This document shows, one piece after another, positions 33,481 through 46,800 of a stretch of DNA of 64,000 nt. A program made the position numbers and the translations under genes. The stretch comes from Tolypeutes matacus (taxonomy: Eukaryota; Chordata; Mammalia; Cingulata; Chlamyphoridae). Location of the stretch: contig JAKSZT010040190.1 in the NCBI GenBank assembly GCA_026826555.1, forward strand, positions 74,408 to 138,407. The letters run 5' to 3'. Each line of letters begins with the position of its first letter. Position 1 is the first letter of the stretch. The notes beneath the pieces are model-generated. The model saw only the letters and a list, made by a program, of their open reading frames with translations, was not told the origin of the DNA and ran no database searches.

Positions 33481-33815
33481 AGGTTAACATACCAATAATC
33501 CTTTGTGGTGCTGATTGAAAAACAAACCCTGCCCCATCCGGGCAGGAAGAACTGTAATAAAAACCCAAGCTAAAAAAAACAAAAAAACAAAAAAACTCAA
33601 GCTACCACCTGTGAAGCCTGCAGGTCTTCACCTTTACAGCAACATCCTGAATTGCTAATTAACAAACTGGAACATCCTGCCCGAATCCCTCACCAGCTGC
33701 TCCCCCAGGTCAGCCCTTTGAGCAGAAACCTGTAGGTGCTGTTCCTGCGTTAATGAAACTTTAGCTCCGGAAACTTGCTCTGCATCCCCCCCCCCGTTTT
33801 TTGTTTTTTTTTTTT
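33481..33815. other. Spacer with A-rich and C-rich runs
   Basis: A-rich segment at about 33,570-33,597 and a C8-9 run near 33,788. Nothing else recognised. Confidence 0.35.
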
Positions 33816-34080
33816 TAACATTTTTTTAACTTTATTTTGTACATTTAATAATTGAAAATATAGACAATTAAAAACTAAAAAGTAAACACAAGCCTTCCTC
33901 TCTCTTTTTTTTTTACTCTATTTTGTGCATTTAATAATTGAAAACATAAGCAATTAAAAACTAAAAAGTAAACACAGATGAATAAATACATTTCTCAATT
34001 AAATGTAATGGCTACATATTTTTTTAATCAAACAATATATTACACAATATATTTGGTTCATAGTAACGAATTCATACTCT
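33816..34080 (-). mobile_element. Two adjacent L1 3' ends, antisense
   Basis: The L1 3' UTR end (ttaactttattttgtacatt...aaaaactaaaaagtaaacac) appears twice: a truncated piece at 33,829-33,891 and a longer one at 33,913-34,080. Both match the 3' end of the L1 at 43,359. The second probably inserted beside or into the first. Confidence 0.82.
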
Positions 34081-34109
34081 GCACGCCTTTTTAAAGTCTG
34101 TTTTGTTTT

Positions 34110-34290
34110 CAGCACAACACAGATATTACTAGCATCCAGTGCTAATAGGTTGCCGGACGTTAGTGTATTAACTCTTCACAACGCTGTAAAGTAGGTAATA
34201 TTGTTATTCCCATTTTACATATGGAAAAGTTGAGTCCCAGGGGGAAAAAAAAGAACTTGCTCAAGGCCGCTTGGCCATAGAAATATTTGT
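34110..34290 (-). mobile_element. MIR, antisense
   Basis: 'cttcacaacgctgtaaagtaggtaatattgttattcccattttacatatgg' and 'acttgctcaaggccgcttggcc' are antisense MIR hallmarks. Confidence 0.72.
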
Positions 34291-36265
34291 GTAAATAATT
34301 GCCTCTATTTAAAAATTCATCTGAAGAACTTTTAAAAGCACAGGTCCCAGTGACCCACGACTTTCGTGGTCAGGGTGGGGGTCCCAGCGGGTAGTAAGGA
34401 ATGTGGCCTTCCAAAAGGAAAGTGGGCCTTTCTCAGGCCTCCTAGGACTGTCCAGACGAGAAAGGTCTTTGTTATTCGAGGTAGGCTCCTGGGAGCACAT
34501 CTGATGCTTTATGCTGATTAAACCATTTAGGGTGGGGGGCTGGCCGAGCCCCAAAGTCCAACCAGGGACTAGAGGATGGGGCTTTGGGCCGCAGGCTATT
34601 AGTCCCTGGAACCTGAGATCAACCACCTGGGCAAAGAATCTGTCAACTTCGGCTACGTGGAGAAGCAAGCCTCAGTGAAAACTCTTGTACACAGAGACAC
34701 TCCGGTGAGCTGACTTAAAATCCTCAATGTGTATTGCACTCTGCGCCCTTGAGGACAAAGGAAGCTTTGCTTTTGGAACCAGACTTCGCCTTAGGCGGCT
34801 CTTGGCTGGTTCCAATTTGTATCCTTCCCCTGTGACTGTGTGTATCGTAGGTGTCAATGAGTTCTACCAGTCTTTTTACCAAATGATCAAACCTTAGGTG
34901 GTTTTGGGGAAACCCCAAACTTGCGGTCTTGGGCGGACTTGGCAGTCTGGAGGACTGTGCTTGTATATTCTCAGTTTGTCTAATTGGAGGTACCTAGCTC
35001 CAAGCAAGTTTTAAAAACTTTAGTTGATTCCAATGTGCATCCAGTTTTAAGAACTGCAGATGTGAGTAGAGGAGCTACATGTAATTGTTTATAACTGTGA
35101 GAAAAGTTGGGAGAAATGAGGGAAAATTAGAAAATTGTATAAGTGATAGTATCTAAATCATTTTTACTGTCGGGCCAGGTGACCTAAAGGCTTACTGACT
35201 TTTCAGCACTCCCTTAAATTTTGCACTGGCGGCGCTGGTTTTGTGAAGGCTCCCAGAGTGATTATTCTATTGTGCTGCTGCAGTTGGAGAACCACTGCCC
35301 TGGGAATGGATTTGATTTCCTTTGCTGACTCAGTTTTACAGAACTCTTACCTCCCTCCCCCCTCCCAAATATCCATGTTTCATACTCTGTAAGATAAAAG
35401 CTAGTCTTTGATTACTGATATTTTCAATGAGACTGAATTTCCCCATGAGGCTTTCTTTTATATATTCACTGAGAAATCTTGCAGAGTACTTAATATATGC
35501 CAGGTGTACTGGGTTTGCCCTCGGGGCTGTAATAGGAAACAAGGGAAACAGCCCTCAGGGACACACAGACAGGGCTGGGGACAGAGAAGTGAGCTAGCAA
35601 CTAATACAGCGTGACAAGTGCTAAAACAGGCCCCAGAGGAAGCTTCTGTGAAGAAGTGCTATGTAAACTAAAGTCTCGGGCTAAGGAAGAGAAAGCCAGG
35701 AAAAGGGTGGAAGTAGGGAGGAAAACTGATTAAAGCAGAGGGAACCTAAAGTAGTTAAAAATGACATTTGTGAAAATTTTGCTAGGAGGAGGTAGTGGCA
35801 GAAAAAGCTGGGGAGAGTAGCTGGGGTCAAATCACTAAAATCTTGACCTTCTAATCTGTATTGAGGCTCAACCTCCATACCCTGGGTGGGTGGGTTCCTC
35901 TAAACCTATGGCCTAAATCAACTGAAAGAATCCAAAGATTGAGATTAGACCTGGAGAAACCTTGGAGGAGGGGAGTTTGATCTGGACAACTCAAAGAGAT
36001 TGGAAGATGTCCTTATATCCGAAATTTAGTCACAAATCAAGAGAAAAGGAAAGGGAATCAGAATAAGGCGTTTTACAATTCTACAAGCCTTTTCTGAGAG
36101 ACTGTCATCCATCACTTCACCCATACAAGGCGTAGAAGAGCAAAACGCAAGTGGGACCTGGTTATGGAGATTCTGAAAGTTAGGGAAACCGATTCACATT
36201 TACCGCAGATTTTGGGGCCCAAGTTAGTCTATAGAGGTTGTACAGTGTGAGTTAGAAACAACCAA
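34291..36265. other. Intergenic, upstream of the SCAN-ZNF gene
   Basis: 35,450-35,680 resembles an ancient LINE2-type remnant ('cttaatatatgccaggtgtactggg...agaagtgagctagcaacta'). Short MER5-like text may occur at 34,310 and 35,030. No gene supported. Confidence 0.4.
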
Positions 36266-36890
36266 GTGATGAATTTTCCAAAGCTTTATTCCGCAAGCTG
36301 CAGAATCCTGCCAGAGGGCCGGCCAAAGAGGCACCGCGCCCGAATAAATGGCGTAGGGTGGGGCCAAAAGGCCACGGTGTGTCGCGCTTCAGAGCTTGAC
36401 CACCAGAAGGCCATCAGTTTTCAGGCTCAAACGAGACGCCGCGTTCACAACGGCATCGCCATGCCTGGCACCAAGTCCGGGGCCTGTGCGCGCCGCGCGC
36501 GCTGCCTGGCGCCGCGCCTCCGTTTGACGGCTCACGCACGGCTGCGTGAGGGCGGCGGCTTTCCCACACCGCTGCGGCAGGGAGCCTCCGAGAGGGGAGG
36601 CCTCCCCGTGTCCTAGAGAGGACCCGGAAGTGGCTTGGACTTGGGCAGGCCGCGCCGACTCTAGGCTCGGCCTCTCTACGGCCAGGTGGAAGTGGCCTGT
36701 GCCCGGCCCGCTGCCCACCTGGGGCTTGAGTTCGCTGGCCGGAGGGCCGGGGCGGGGCCCGGGCGAGTAAGGAGGGTCGGCGGTCCCTGGGCTCCCCCGG
36801 GAGCTGCTGTGCGGGCGGCCCGGGCCCGGGTCGGGGGCGCGCTGGCGCCAGGCGGGGTCCCCAGACCAGCCCCACTTTTATGGCCGGCTT
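36266..36890 (+). promoter_or_regulatory. CpG island, probable promoter of the SCAN-ZNF gene
   Basis: Dense CpG and GC-box sequence (gggcggggcccgggc near 36,750) about 0.6-1.1 kb upstream of the first coding exon. A donor-like GA/gtaagg lies at 36,766/36,767, so a noncoding exon 1 may end there. ORFs in this block look like GC-rich chance frames. Confidence 0.65.
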
Positions 36891-37429
36891 GAGAGAGGAG
36901 GCCCCTGTTTTTTCCGTTTACTTGGTGCTTTTTAGCTCTCATCCAGTTGTAATGTGACATCAAGTAAAGCGTTTGGGAAAGCACTTCGTAAACGGTAAAG
37001 CGCTTTATGGCTGTGAGCGTTATATGTGAATATGTTACTTAAAAACAGGGAATCTGCCAAGTTCCGTGGAGAAGAGCAAACACTATGGACTCCCAGAGGA
37101 GGGGGCAGCTAATAGTTGAGGAAATAGGAAAAGGAAGAATCTTTATCTTTTAGTTTGTGATCTGCTGCCTCTTACAATTTTTCTTTGCTTATGAACTATT
37201 CTGGAAATTGCCTTTTGGTCCAATGTAAATAATTTTAGCTTTTTTTTTTTTTTTTTTTTCCTAATAGTGATTTCTTTATCCCGTTTCCTTGGCCGGAATG
37301 TATCTGGCATCTAGGTTGTCCTGCTCAACGTAGAAGAGTTGCCTGTTTCCTTTCCACGCTATAAAGAACCTCAGGGAAGTAACTCAACGCAGTTTAACCT
37401 TTTTTTTCCTTGGAATTATTTCAACCCAG
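36891..37429. other. Probable 5' intron of the SCAN-ZNF gene
   Basis: Short spacer between the CpG island and the SCAN exon, with a T22 run near 37,240. It ends in a good pyrimidine tract and the acceptor acccag at 37,429. Confidence 0.45.
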
Positions 37430-37849
37430 CAGACCATGAAGCCACAAAAAGCTACAGCTTTGTCCCTGCAAGTTCCCCAGGAGCCCCCGAGGCTTCTAAT
37501 CCCAAAGGGGGAGGAAGATGAACATATTTGGAGTCGGGAATCTGGCTTTCAAAGGAAGAAACCCCATACCAGGGATGTCTTTCGTCAGCGTTTCAGGCAG
37601 TTTTGCTACCAAGAGACCCCTGGGCCTCGCGAGGCGCTGAGCCGGCTCCGGGAGCTCTGCCGACTGTGGCTAAAGCCGGAGACCCACACCAAGGAGCAGA
37701 TCCTGGAGCTGCTGGTGCTGGAGCAGTTCCTGACCATCCTGCCCGAGGAGCTCCAGGCCTGGGTTGGGGAGCAGCATCCAGAGAGCGGGGAGGAGGTGGT
37801 GACTGCACTGGAGGATTTAGAAAGAGAGCTGGATGAGCCAGGAGAGCAG
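37430..37849 (+). CDS. SCAN-ZNF first coding exon (SCAN domain)
   Basis: Acceptor acccag before 37,430; ATG at 37,436; donor GAGCAG/gtggga after 37,849. Encodes 138 residues ending [13 protein letters not shown], the usual end point of a SCAN exon. Confidence 0.92.
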
Positions 37850-40800
37850 GTGGGAGGACGGATGTGCGCTCTCCTGAGGGAAGGGAATTCAGATCTGTCT
37901 GTGGGGAGGCATGACCCAGCAGTTGGAGAGTGGGCAGGTTTTTCTAGTGAAATCTAGAGCTGCAAGCTTTCAGATTGTGTATTTGTCTTTGAAGATAGAA
38001 AAGTTTGTCCTCTCCTTATGGGATTTTCATGGATTTTTTTCTTCCTCTAAGATTTTTAGCTCTAGTTTCCATATTGATGACCTCATGAGCCCATCTGTAC
38101 CCAATTTTTTGTAGGTTCTTGTTAGTACACAGGAAGTGTCCCAGCTGGAGACAGAACCTATGGAAACCACACAGAAGTCATCCCATTTCAAGTTCCTGTC
38201 CTCAGCAACTCAGTTAAAAAGTGAATCTCCACAGTCCAACCTCTCCTTACAAGACCAGGGTAAGGAGCAGCGTTCAGTCCAGTATGAACAGAGAGAATGG
38301 GAGGACAGAGATGTTCCTTAGTTGACCTTGGGAGCCAAGGCATTATTAAGAATTGTGGCTTACGTGGAGGAACTCTGGATTCCTGGCTTTTGCTGCAGTT
38401 GTTTCACAAAAAGCACTGAGCCTCATAATGCAGTAGGGGTCACGTGTCTCCAGTTTAACTGGAAGGTTATTCAGTTACATGAGTCTTAGGACCAGGAGGA
38501 CACAAGAATTTCATGCCAGAGACTAGTTAATGCTGGTAATACCTGTTCTTCCTTCTCTCTTTCCCTGAAATATTGCTTCTACTTAGATTTTCCATCTGAT
38601 TTTGCCCACTGATCATCTTTTATTCTTGATTATTTATAAGAAAACAACATTAATCCTCTCTCACTATGTAAGTGCTCTCTTGAACTTTCACTAACCTAAA
38701 CCTGACCCCATATTCCATGTGGCAACAAAGTTTTTCTTTTTGTAAGGATTACTTGGAGCCTTTTGACGTTAAATCAATCTTTCTTTCCTTTCTTTTTCTT
38801 TCTTTCTCTTTCTCAATTGATTTTTTTTATTAGAGAAGTTGTAGGTTTAAAAAAAAGTTATGAATAACATAAAATATGAGGTTCCCATATACCTCGCTAT
38901 TATTAACACCTTGCATTACTGTGTTATATTTTTTATAATTGTACTATTAACTATAGTCCATCATTTTGCAATAGGGTTCACTGTGTTCTACAGTCTTAGG
39001 TTGTTTTTCTTTAAGTTTTTATTCCAGTAATATATCTACAACCTAGAATTTCCCCTTTCAACCACATTCACATATTTAATTCAGTGCTGTTAATTACATG
39101 CAAGGGAGCAGATGTGGCTAAAGTGGTTGAGTGCCTGCTTCCCAGGTACGAGGTGTCCTGGGTTTTGAAAATAAAAATAATTATATGCACAGTGTTGGGC
39201 TACCATCACCATTATCCATTACCAAAACTTTACGATCAACCCAAAAAGAAGCTGTACAACTCAAGCATTAACTCCCCCTTCCCAACCCCCAACCTGGCCC
39301 CTGGTAACTTCTACTCCAAATTGAGTTTGGTTATTCTAATTATTTCATATTAGTGAAATCATGCAGTATTTGCTCCAGATCTTAGAGGGAAAGCTCTAAG
39401 TATTTTTTATCAAAAAAAGATACTGGATTTTGTCAAATGCCTTTTCTGCATTGGTTGATGATCATGTGTTTTTTCCCCGTCATTCTGTTAATGTGGTATA
39501 TTACGTTGATTAATTTTTTTATGTGAACTGACCTTGCATACCAGGGATAAATCCCACTTGATCATGTGGTATAAATCTTTTTTTTTTTTTTCAAAGATCT
39601 TATCTATTCACTCATCCATCCCCCCCTTGCTGCTTGTGCTCGCTGGGTCAGCCAACCACGCCGTGCGGGCAGGCCTGCCCTCACCAGGAGGCCCCGGGTT
39701 CGGTTCCCGGGTAAACAGGAGCCCTACTGATTGAGCCACAGCCGCTTCCCGGTATAAATCTTTTTATATGCTGTTAGATTTGGTTTGCTAGTATTTTGTT
39801 GAGGATTTTTGCATCTATATTCATAAGATATATTGGTCTGTAATTTTCTTTTCTTGCGGTATCTTTATCTGGCTTTGGAGTAAGGGTAATGGCCTTGTGA
39901 AATGAATTAGGGAGTGTTCCCTTATCTTCAATTTTTTGGAAGAGTTTGAGCAGAATTGGAGTTAGGTCTTTGGATGCTTGGTAGAATTCCCTTGTAAAAC
40001 CATCTGGTCCTGAGCTTTTCTGTGTTGGGGGATTTTTTGATTACTGAGTCCCTCTTTAATAGTAATTGGTTGCTGATAATCTTCTATTTCTTGAGTTTGT
40101 GTGAGTTTCTAAGAATTTGTCCATTTCATCTAGATTATCTAATTTATTGGCATACAATAAATTATCCACTTACATTCCTTTTCATTTCAGTGGGGTTGGT
40201 AGCAATGTCCCCCTTTTCATTTCTGGTTTTTATTATCTGTCTCCTCTCTCTTTTTTCCTTTGTCAGTCTAGCTAAAGGTTTGTCAATTTTATTGATCTTT
40301 TCAAAGAAATAACTTTTGGTTTTGTTGATTCTCTCTTTTTTTTTTTTTTTTTTTTTTTTTTTCCATTTCATTTATCTCCACCCTTCTGCTTTAGTTTTCT
40401 GCTCTTTTTCTAGTTCCTCCAGCTATGCCATTAGGTCTTTGATTTTAGCTCTTTCTTCTTTTTCAATGTAAGCATTGAGAACTGTGAATTTCCCTATTAG
40501 CACTGCCTTTGCTACATCCCATAAGTTTTTTTTTTACTCATCTCAAGGTATTTACCGATTTCCTTTGTGATTTCTTCTTTGACCCATTGATTAAGAGTGT
40601 GTTGTTTAACTTCCATATATTTGTTGATTTTCCATTTCTCTGCCTGTTACTGATTTCCAGCTTCATTCCATTGTGATCAGAGATGATGCTTTGTATAATT
40701 TCAATCTTTTTAAATTTATTGAGACTTATTTTGTGACTCATCTATCCTGGTGAGTGATTCATATGCACTTGAGGAATTTGTACTCTTCAGTTTTGGTATG

Positions 40801-43800
40801 CAATGTATATGTCTGTTAAATCTAGTTCATATATTATTCAAATGGCTTGTTCTCTTATTGATATTCTATCTAGATGTTCTATTTATTGACCAATGTGGTA
40901 TATTAAAGTCTCTAACTATCATTGTAGAAGTGTCTCTTCAAAACTTCCTTCAGTTTTGCCAGCGTTTGCCTCATGTATTTTGTAGCACTGTGATTAGGTG
41001 CACACATAGTTATGATTATTATTTCTTATTGGTGGATTGACACTTTTATTAATATATAGTGTCCCTTCTTTGTCTCTTGTAACAGCTTTTGACTTAAAGT
41101 CTGTTTTGTCCAATGTTAAAAATAGCTACCCCAGCTCTTTTGGTTACTATTTGCATCGTTTTCCATCCTTTCACTTTCAGCTTGTGTCTTTGGTGAGTCT
41201 CTTGTAAACAACATATAGTTAGATCATGTTATTTTTTTTTTTTTTTTTTTTTTTACATTCTGCCAATCTGTGTCTTTTGATTGATTGGAGAGTTTAATCC
41301 ATTAATATTCAGTGCTATTACTGTAAAGGCAATACTTATTTCAGCCATTTTGTCTTTTGGTTTTTATGTCATATCTTTTTGTCTCTGTCTTACTTTATTG
41401 CAGCCTCCTTTTTTCTATAGTTGATCTTTTGTGATATATCTGACTGATCCCTTTCTTATTTCCATTAAAAAAAATACTTTCTTTGTGGTTACCCCTGGGT
41501 TTGTATTACACAACCTATATCTATAACCTACTAATTTGAAAAGAGACCAGCTAAACTTCAGTAGCATACAAATTCTCTGCTCCCATGTCCCTTCATTTCT
41601 CCTCTTTATGTTGTTTTTGTCCTGAATTACCTCTTTGTATTTTGTATGTCCATTATCAGGAAATATGGCTATTTCTTAAGATTAGAGTTATATATTGAGG
41701 ATACAGTATTATTGTATTGGGTTTTGCATTTACCCATTTGGCTACCTTTACTTAAGATCTTCACTTCTACACATTTCTCCAAGCCACTCTCTCCTGTCTT
41801 TTCCTTTCACCATGAAGGACTCCTTTTAGCAATTCTTGTAGGGCAGGTCCTTTGGGGCCGAATTCTCTGTTTCTATTGATCTGTGAATGTTTTTGAAGGA
41901 TGGGTTTGCTGGATAAAGAATTCTTGCCTGGCAGTTTTGCTCTTTCAGTACCTTAAATATATCATACCACTGTCTTTTCACTTGCATGGTTTCTGATGAG
42001 AGATTGGCACTTAGTCTAAATGAGGTTCTTTTCTATGTGATGAGTCACTCTTCTCTTGCTGCTTTCAGATTCTCACTATCTTTGCCATTTGACATTTTGA
42101 TTAGCATGTGACTAGGCGCGGGGCTATGGCCTGCATCCCAGCAGGAGGGACCTGCGCCATGCTGCCTCTGTGACTACCAAACTGCATGGACCCAGTTAAG
42201 GGAAAGGGTCCAGACTGCTGGGTCTGGCTCATAGATTTCCTACCTTTTTTTTTTTTTTTTCCTTCAAGCAGTCTCTGTCATCCTCCAAAGTTACAAACAA
42301 GTGTGATTTGTCCTTCTATTGGTTGTTTCTGAGGGGGAACTTTTCCAGGGAATGTCTTACATTGCCATGTTGATTTTGAGTTTCTTATTTTGCTTCCTGG
42401 TTTGTGGATCAAATCAATGTTTTACAAATCATCCTTAATGTGAAATTTTGTGCAAAGGTGCCTCTGAAAGAAATTGCATATATTATTACCAACGTTTGAC
42501 AGATGGATATGTCTCAACTTGAAGTAAAAACAGGGCTATGACAATTCAAATAATGATAGCTCATTTTTCCAGGCACATGCAATCTTCATGTAATCCTCAC
42601 TGCAACCCTGTGAGGGTGGGTATTAGTGTATTTTACAATGAGGAAACTGAAGCATGGGAATAGCACTGAATAAATAAGTTAAAGTAAAATAAACAAGGTA
42701 AATAAGGAAAAAGTATAAAATAAGTAACACAAAATCCTATTTCATTCATTACTGCACGTTGTCAGGCATTCTAAAGATTACTCAGGAATTGTTTCCACTG
42801 ACTGGATATATATATATGCCATGACAGACAACTGAGCTGAAAAGGTAAAGCCTATTGTGGAATGAATTGTATGAGTCACGTCAGGGCCTACATGTCCTAT
42901 GTGGACTGAGGCCTTTGATTTCCTCTAAGTGTTAGGGTAGAAGGAGGATTCTTGTACCGAGACGCAGCTCTTGGTAGAGGCTTCAGGTGGTGCCCACTGA
43001 AGTTATTCGTACTGTCTCTTGCTTCTTCTGCCCCTTCATAATTCTGGTCCTTTTCCCTTTCCCTGTACGAGAAGCAAGCAGTGAACTAGAGACAGAAGAC
43101 TGGCTTTAAACGCTATATAAGCAACACTTGTAGAATTTCACATAACCTCTCATAGCTCAGCTAGGCAAGGGCGACATTAATACCTACCTCACTTTTATTC
43201 TGAGGATTAAATGAGTGAATCCATGTGAAATGTCTAGCATGGTACCTGGCATTTAAAAGGTGCTAAAATAATCAGTTTATCATGTTTTCAAAAATTATGA
43301 ATATCTTTGGTAAGTGATTTATGTCCCCTTAGATGTAATTTAGAATCTTTCACTTTTTTTTTTTAACTTTATTTTGTACATTTAATAATTGAAAACATAA
43401 ACAATTAAAAACTAAAAAGTAAACACAGATGAATAAATATACATTTTTCAATTAAATGTAATGGATACATGTAAATTTTTTTTTTTTTTTTTTAATCAAA
43501 CAATATATTACACAATATATTTGGTTCATAGTAAAGCATTCATACGGTATTTGTCCTTTTGTGTCTGGCTTGCTTCACTCAACATGATGTCCTCCAGGTT
43601 CATCCATGCTGCCATATGCTTTATGACTTCATTTCTTCTTACAGCTGCATAATATTCCATCGTGTGAATAGACCACAGTTTGTTTATCCATTCCTCTGTT
43701 GATGGACACCTGGGTTCTTTCCAACTTTTGGCAATGGTGAATAATGTGGCTATGAACATCGGTGTGCAGATATCTGTTCGTGTCACTGCTCTCAGTTCTT

Positions 43801-46800
43801 CTGGGTATATACCCAGTAGTGGGATTGCAGGGTCACATGGCAAGTCTATATTCAGCTTCTTTAGGAACTGCCAAACAGTCCTCCACAGTGGCTGTACCAT
43901 CCTGCATTCCCACCAACAGTGAAGAAGTGTTCCTATCTCTCCATATCCTCTCCGACACTTGTACTTCTCTGTCTTTTTAATAGTGGCCATTCTGATAGGT
44001 GTGAAATGATACCTCATTGTAGTTTTGATTTGCATTTCCCTAATCATGAGTGATGTTGAGCATTTTTTCATGTGCTTTTTTGCCATTTGAATTTCTTCCT
44101 TGGAGAAATGTCTATTCAAGTCTTTGGCCCATTTTTTAATTGGGTCATTTGTCTTTTTAATATCCAGGATATATAAGTATATCCTGGATATTAAACCCTT
44201 ATCAGATATGTGATTTCCAAATATTTTCCCATTGAGTTGGCTGCCTTTTCACCCTTCTAACAAATTCCTGTGAGGTGCAAAAGTGTTTAATTTTGAGGAG
44301 GTCCCATTTATCTAATTTTTCTTTTGTTGCACGTGCTTTGGGTGTGAAGTCCAAGAAACCACCACCTACTACAAGGTCTTGAAGATGTTTCCCTATATTT
44401 TCTTCCAGTAGTTTTATGGTCCTGGCTTTTATATTTAGATCTTTGATCCATTTTGAGTTGATTCTTGTATAGGGGGTGAGATAGGGGTCCTCTTTCGTTC
44501 TTTTGGTTATAGATATCCAGTTCTCCCAACACCATTTGTTGAAGAGACTGTTTTTTCCTGTTAGCGTGGGCTTGGCAGGTTTGTCAAAAACCAGTTGACT
44601 GTATAGGTGAGGGTATATTTCTGGATTCTCAATTCTATTCCACTGATCGATATGTCTATCTTTATGCCAGTACCATGCTGTTTTGACCAATGTAGCTTTG
44701 TAATATGTTTCAAGGTCAGGCAAGGTTTTTTTTCCTTCAATTTGTTAATGTGGTGTATTACATTGATTGGTTTTCTTATGTTGAACCAGCCTTGCATGCC
44801 AGGAATAAATCCCACTTGGTCGTGATGTATAAGTCTTTTGATATGCTGTTGGATTCGATTTGCAAGTATTTTGTTGAGAATTTTTGCATCTATGTTCATG
44901 AGAGAGATTGGTCTGTAATTTTCTTTTCTTGTGGAATCTTTATCTGGCTTTGGTATTAGGGTGATGTTGGCTTCATAAAATGTGTTGGGTAATTTTCCCT
45001 CCTCTTCAATTTTTAGGAAGAGTTTAAACAGGATTGGTGTTAATTCTTTTAGAAATGCTTGGTAGAATTCACCTGTGAAGCCATCTGGTCCTGGACTTTT
45101 CTTTGCTGGGAGATTTTTGTTGATGGATTCAATCTCCTTAATTGTGATTGGTTTGTTAAGTGCTTGTATTTCTTGTTGTGTCAGTGTAGGTTGGTCATGA
45201 GTTTCTAGAAATTTGTCCATTTCATCCAGGTTGTCTAGTTTGTTGGCATATAGTTTCTCGTAATATTCTCTTATGATTCTTTTTATTTCTGTGAGGTCAT
45301 TTGTAATTTCCCCCCTTTCATTTCTGATTGTATTTATTTGCATCTTCTCTCTTTTTTTCTTTGTTAGTCTAGCGAGGGGTTTGTCAATTTTATTGATCTT
45401 CTCAAAGAACCAGCTTTTGGTTTTGTTGATTTTCTCTATTGCTTTTCTGTTCTCATTTTCATTTATTTCAGCTCTAATCTTTATTATTCCTTTCCTTCTT
45501 TTTGCTTTGGGATTGGTTTGCTGTTCTTTTTCTAGTTTCTCAAGTTGTTCAGTTAAATCTTTGAGTTTAGCTCTTTCTTGTTTCTTAATATAGGCATTTA
45601 GGGCTATAAATTTCCCTCTCAAGACTGCCTTTGCTGTATCCCATAAGTTTTGATATGTTGTGTTCTCATTTTCATTTGTCTCAATATATTTACTGATTTC
45701 ACTTGCAATTTCTTCTTTGACCCACTGAATATTTAGGAGTGTGTTGTTCAGTCTCCACACATTTTGCAAATTTCCTTTTTTCCTGTCCGTTATTGATTTC
45801 TAGTTTCATTCCATTATGATCTGAGAAGGTGCTTTGTATAATTTCAATCTTTTTATATTTATTGAGAGCTGTATTGTGACCTAACATGTGGTCTATCCTG
45901 GAGAAAGATCCATGGGCACTTGAGAAGAATGTATAACCCGCTGAGTTTGGATGCAGTGTTTTGTATATGTCTGTTAGGTCTAACTTGTTTATCATATTGT
46001 TCAAGTTCTCTGTGTCCTTGTTGATCTTCTGTCTAGTTCTATCTAATGATGTGAGAGGGGTGTTGAAGTCTCCGACGATTATTTTAAAAATGTCTCTTTC
46101 TCCCTTCAGTTTTGCCAGAGTTTGTCTCATATATTTTGGGGCACCCTGGTTAGGTGCGTAGATATTTATGACTGTTATATCTTCCTGGAGGATCGTCCCT
46201 TTTATTAATATATAATGGCCTTCCGCATCTCTTATCACTTTTTTGCATTTGAAGCCTGTTTTGTCTGATATTAGTATAGCTACCCCTGCTCTTTTCTGTT
46301 TACTATTTGCATGGAGTATCTTTTTCCAACCTTTTACTTTCAGCCGGCTTGTATCCTTGTGTCTGAGATGAGTTTCTTGTAAGCAGCATATGGATGGCTC
46401 ATGTTTTTTCATCCATTCTGTCAGCCTGTATCTTTTGATTGGGGAATTTAATCCATTCACATTCAATGATATTACTGAAAATGCACTATTTATTTCCTCC
46501 ATTTTATTCTTGGGTTTTCATATGTCATCTTATTTTTGTCTCTCTTTTTACTCTTTTGGTTATCCTTTCTGCTTTTCTTTCTTCTATACTCTCCTCCAAG
46601 CCTCTCTCTCCTGTCTTTTTCTTTCAGGTTCTAAGGCTTCCTTTAATATTTCCTGCAAAGGTGGATTATTTTTTGCAAACTCTCTTAGTTTCTGTTTGTT
46701 GTGAATACTTTATATTCACCTTCATATTTGAAGGACAGTTTTGCTGGATAAAGAATTCTCGGCTGGCAGTTTTTCTCTTTCAGTTTCCTAATTGTAGCAT

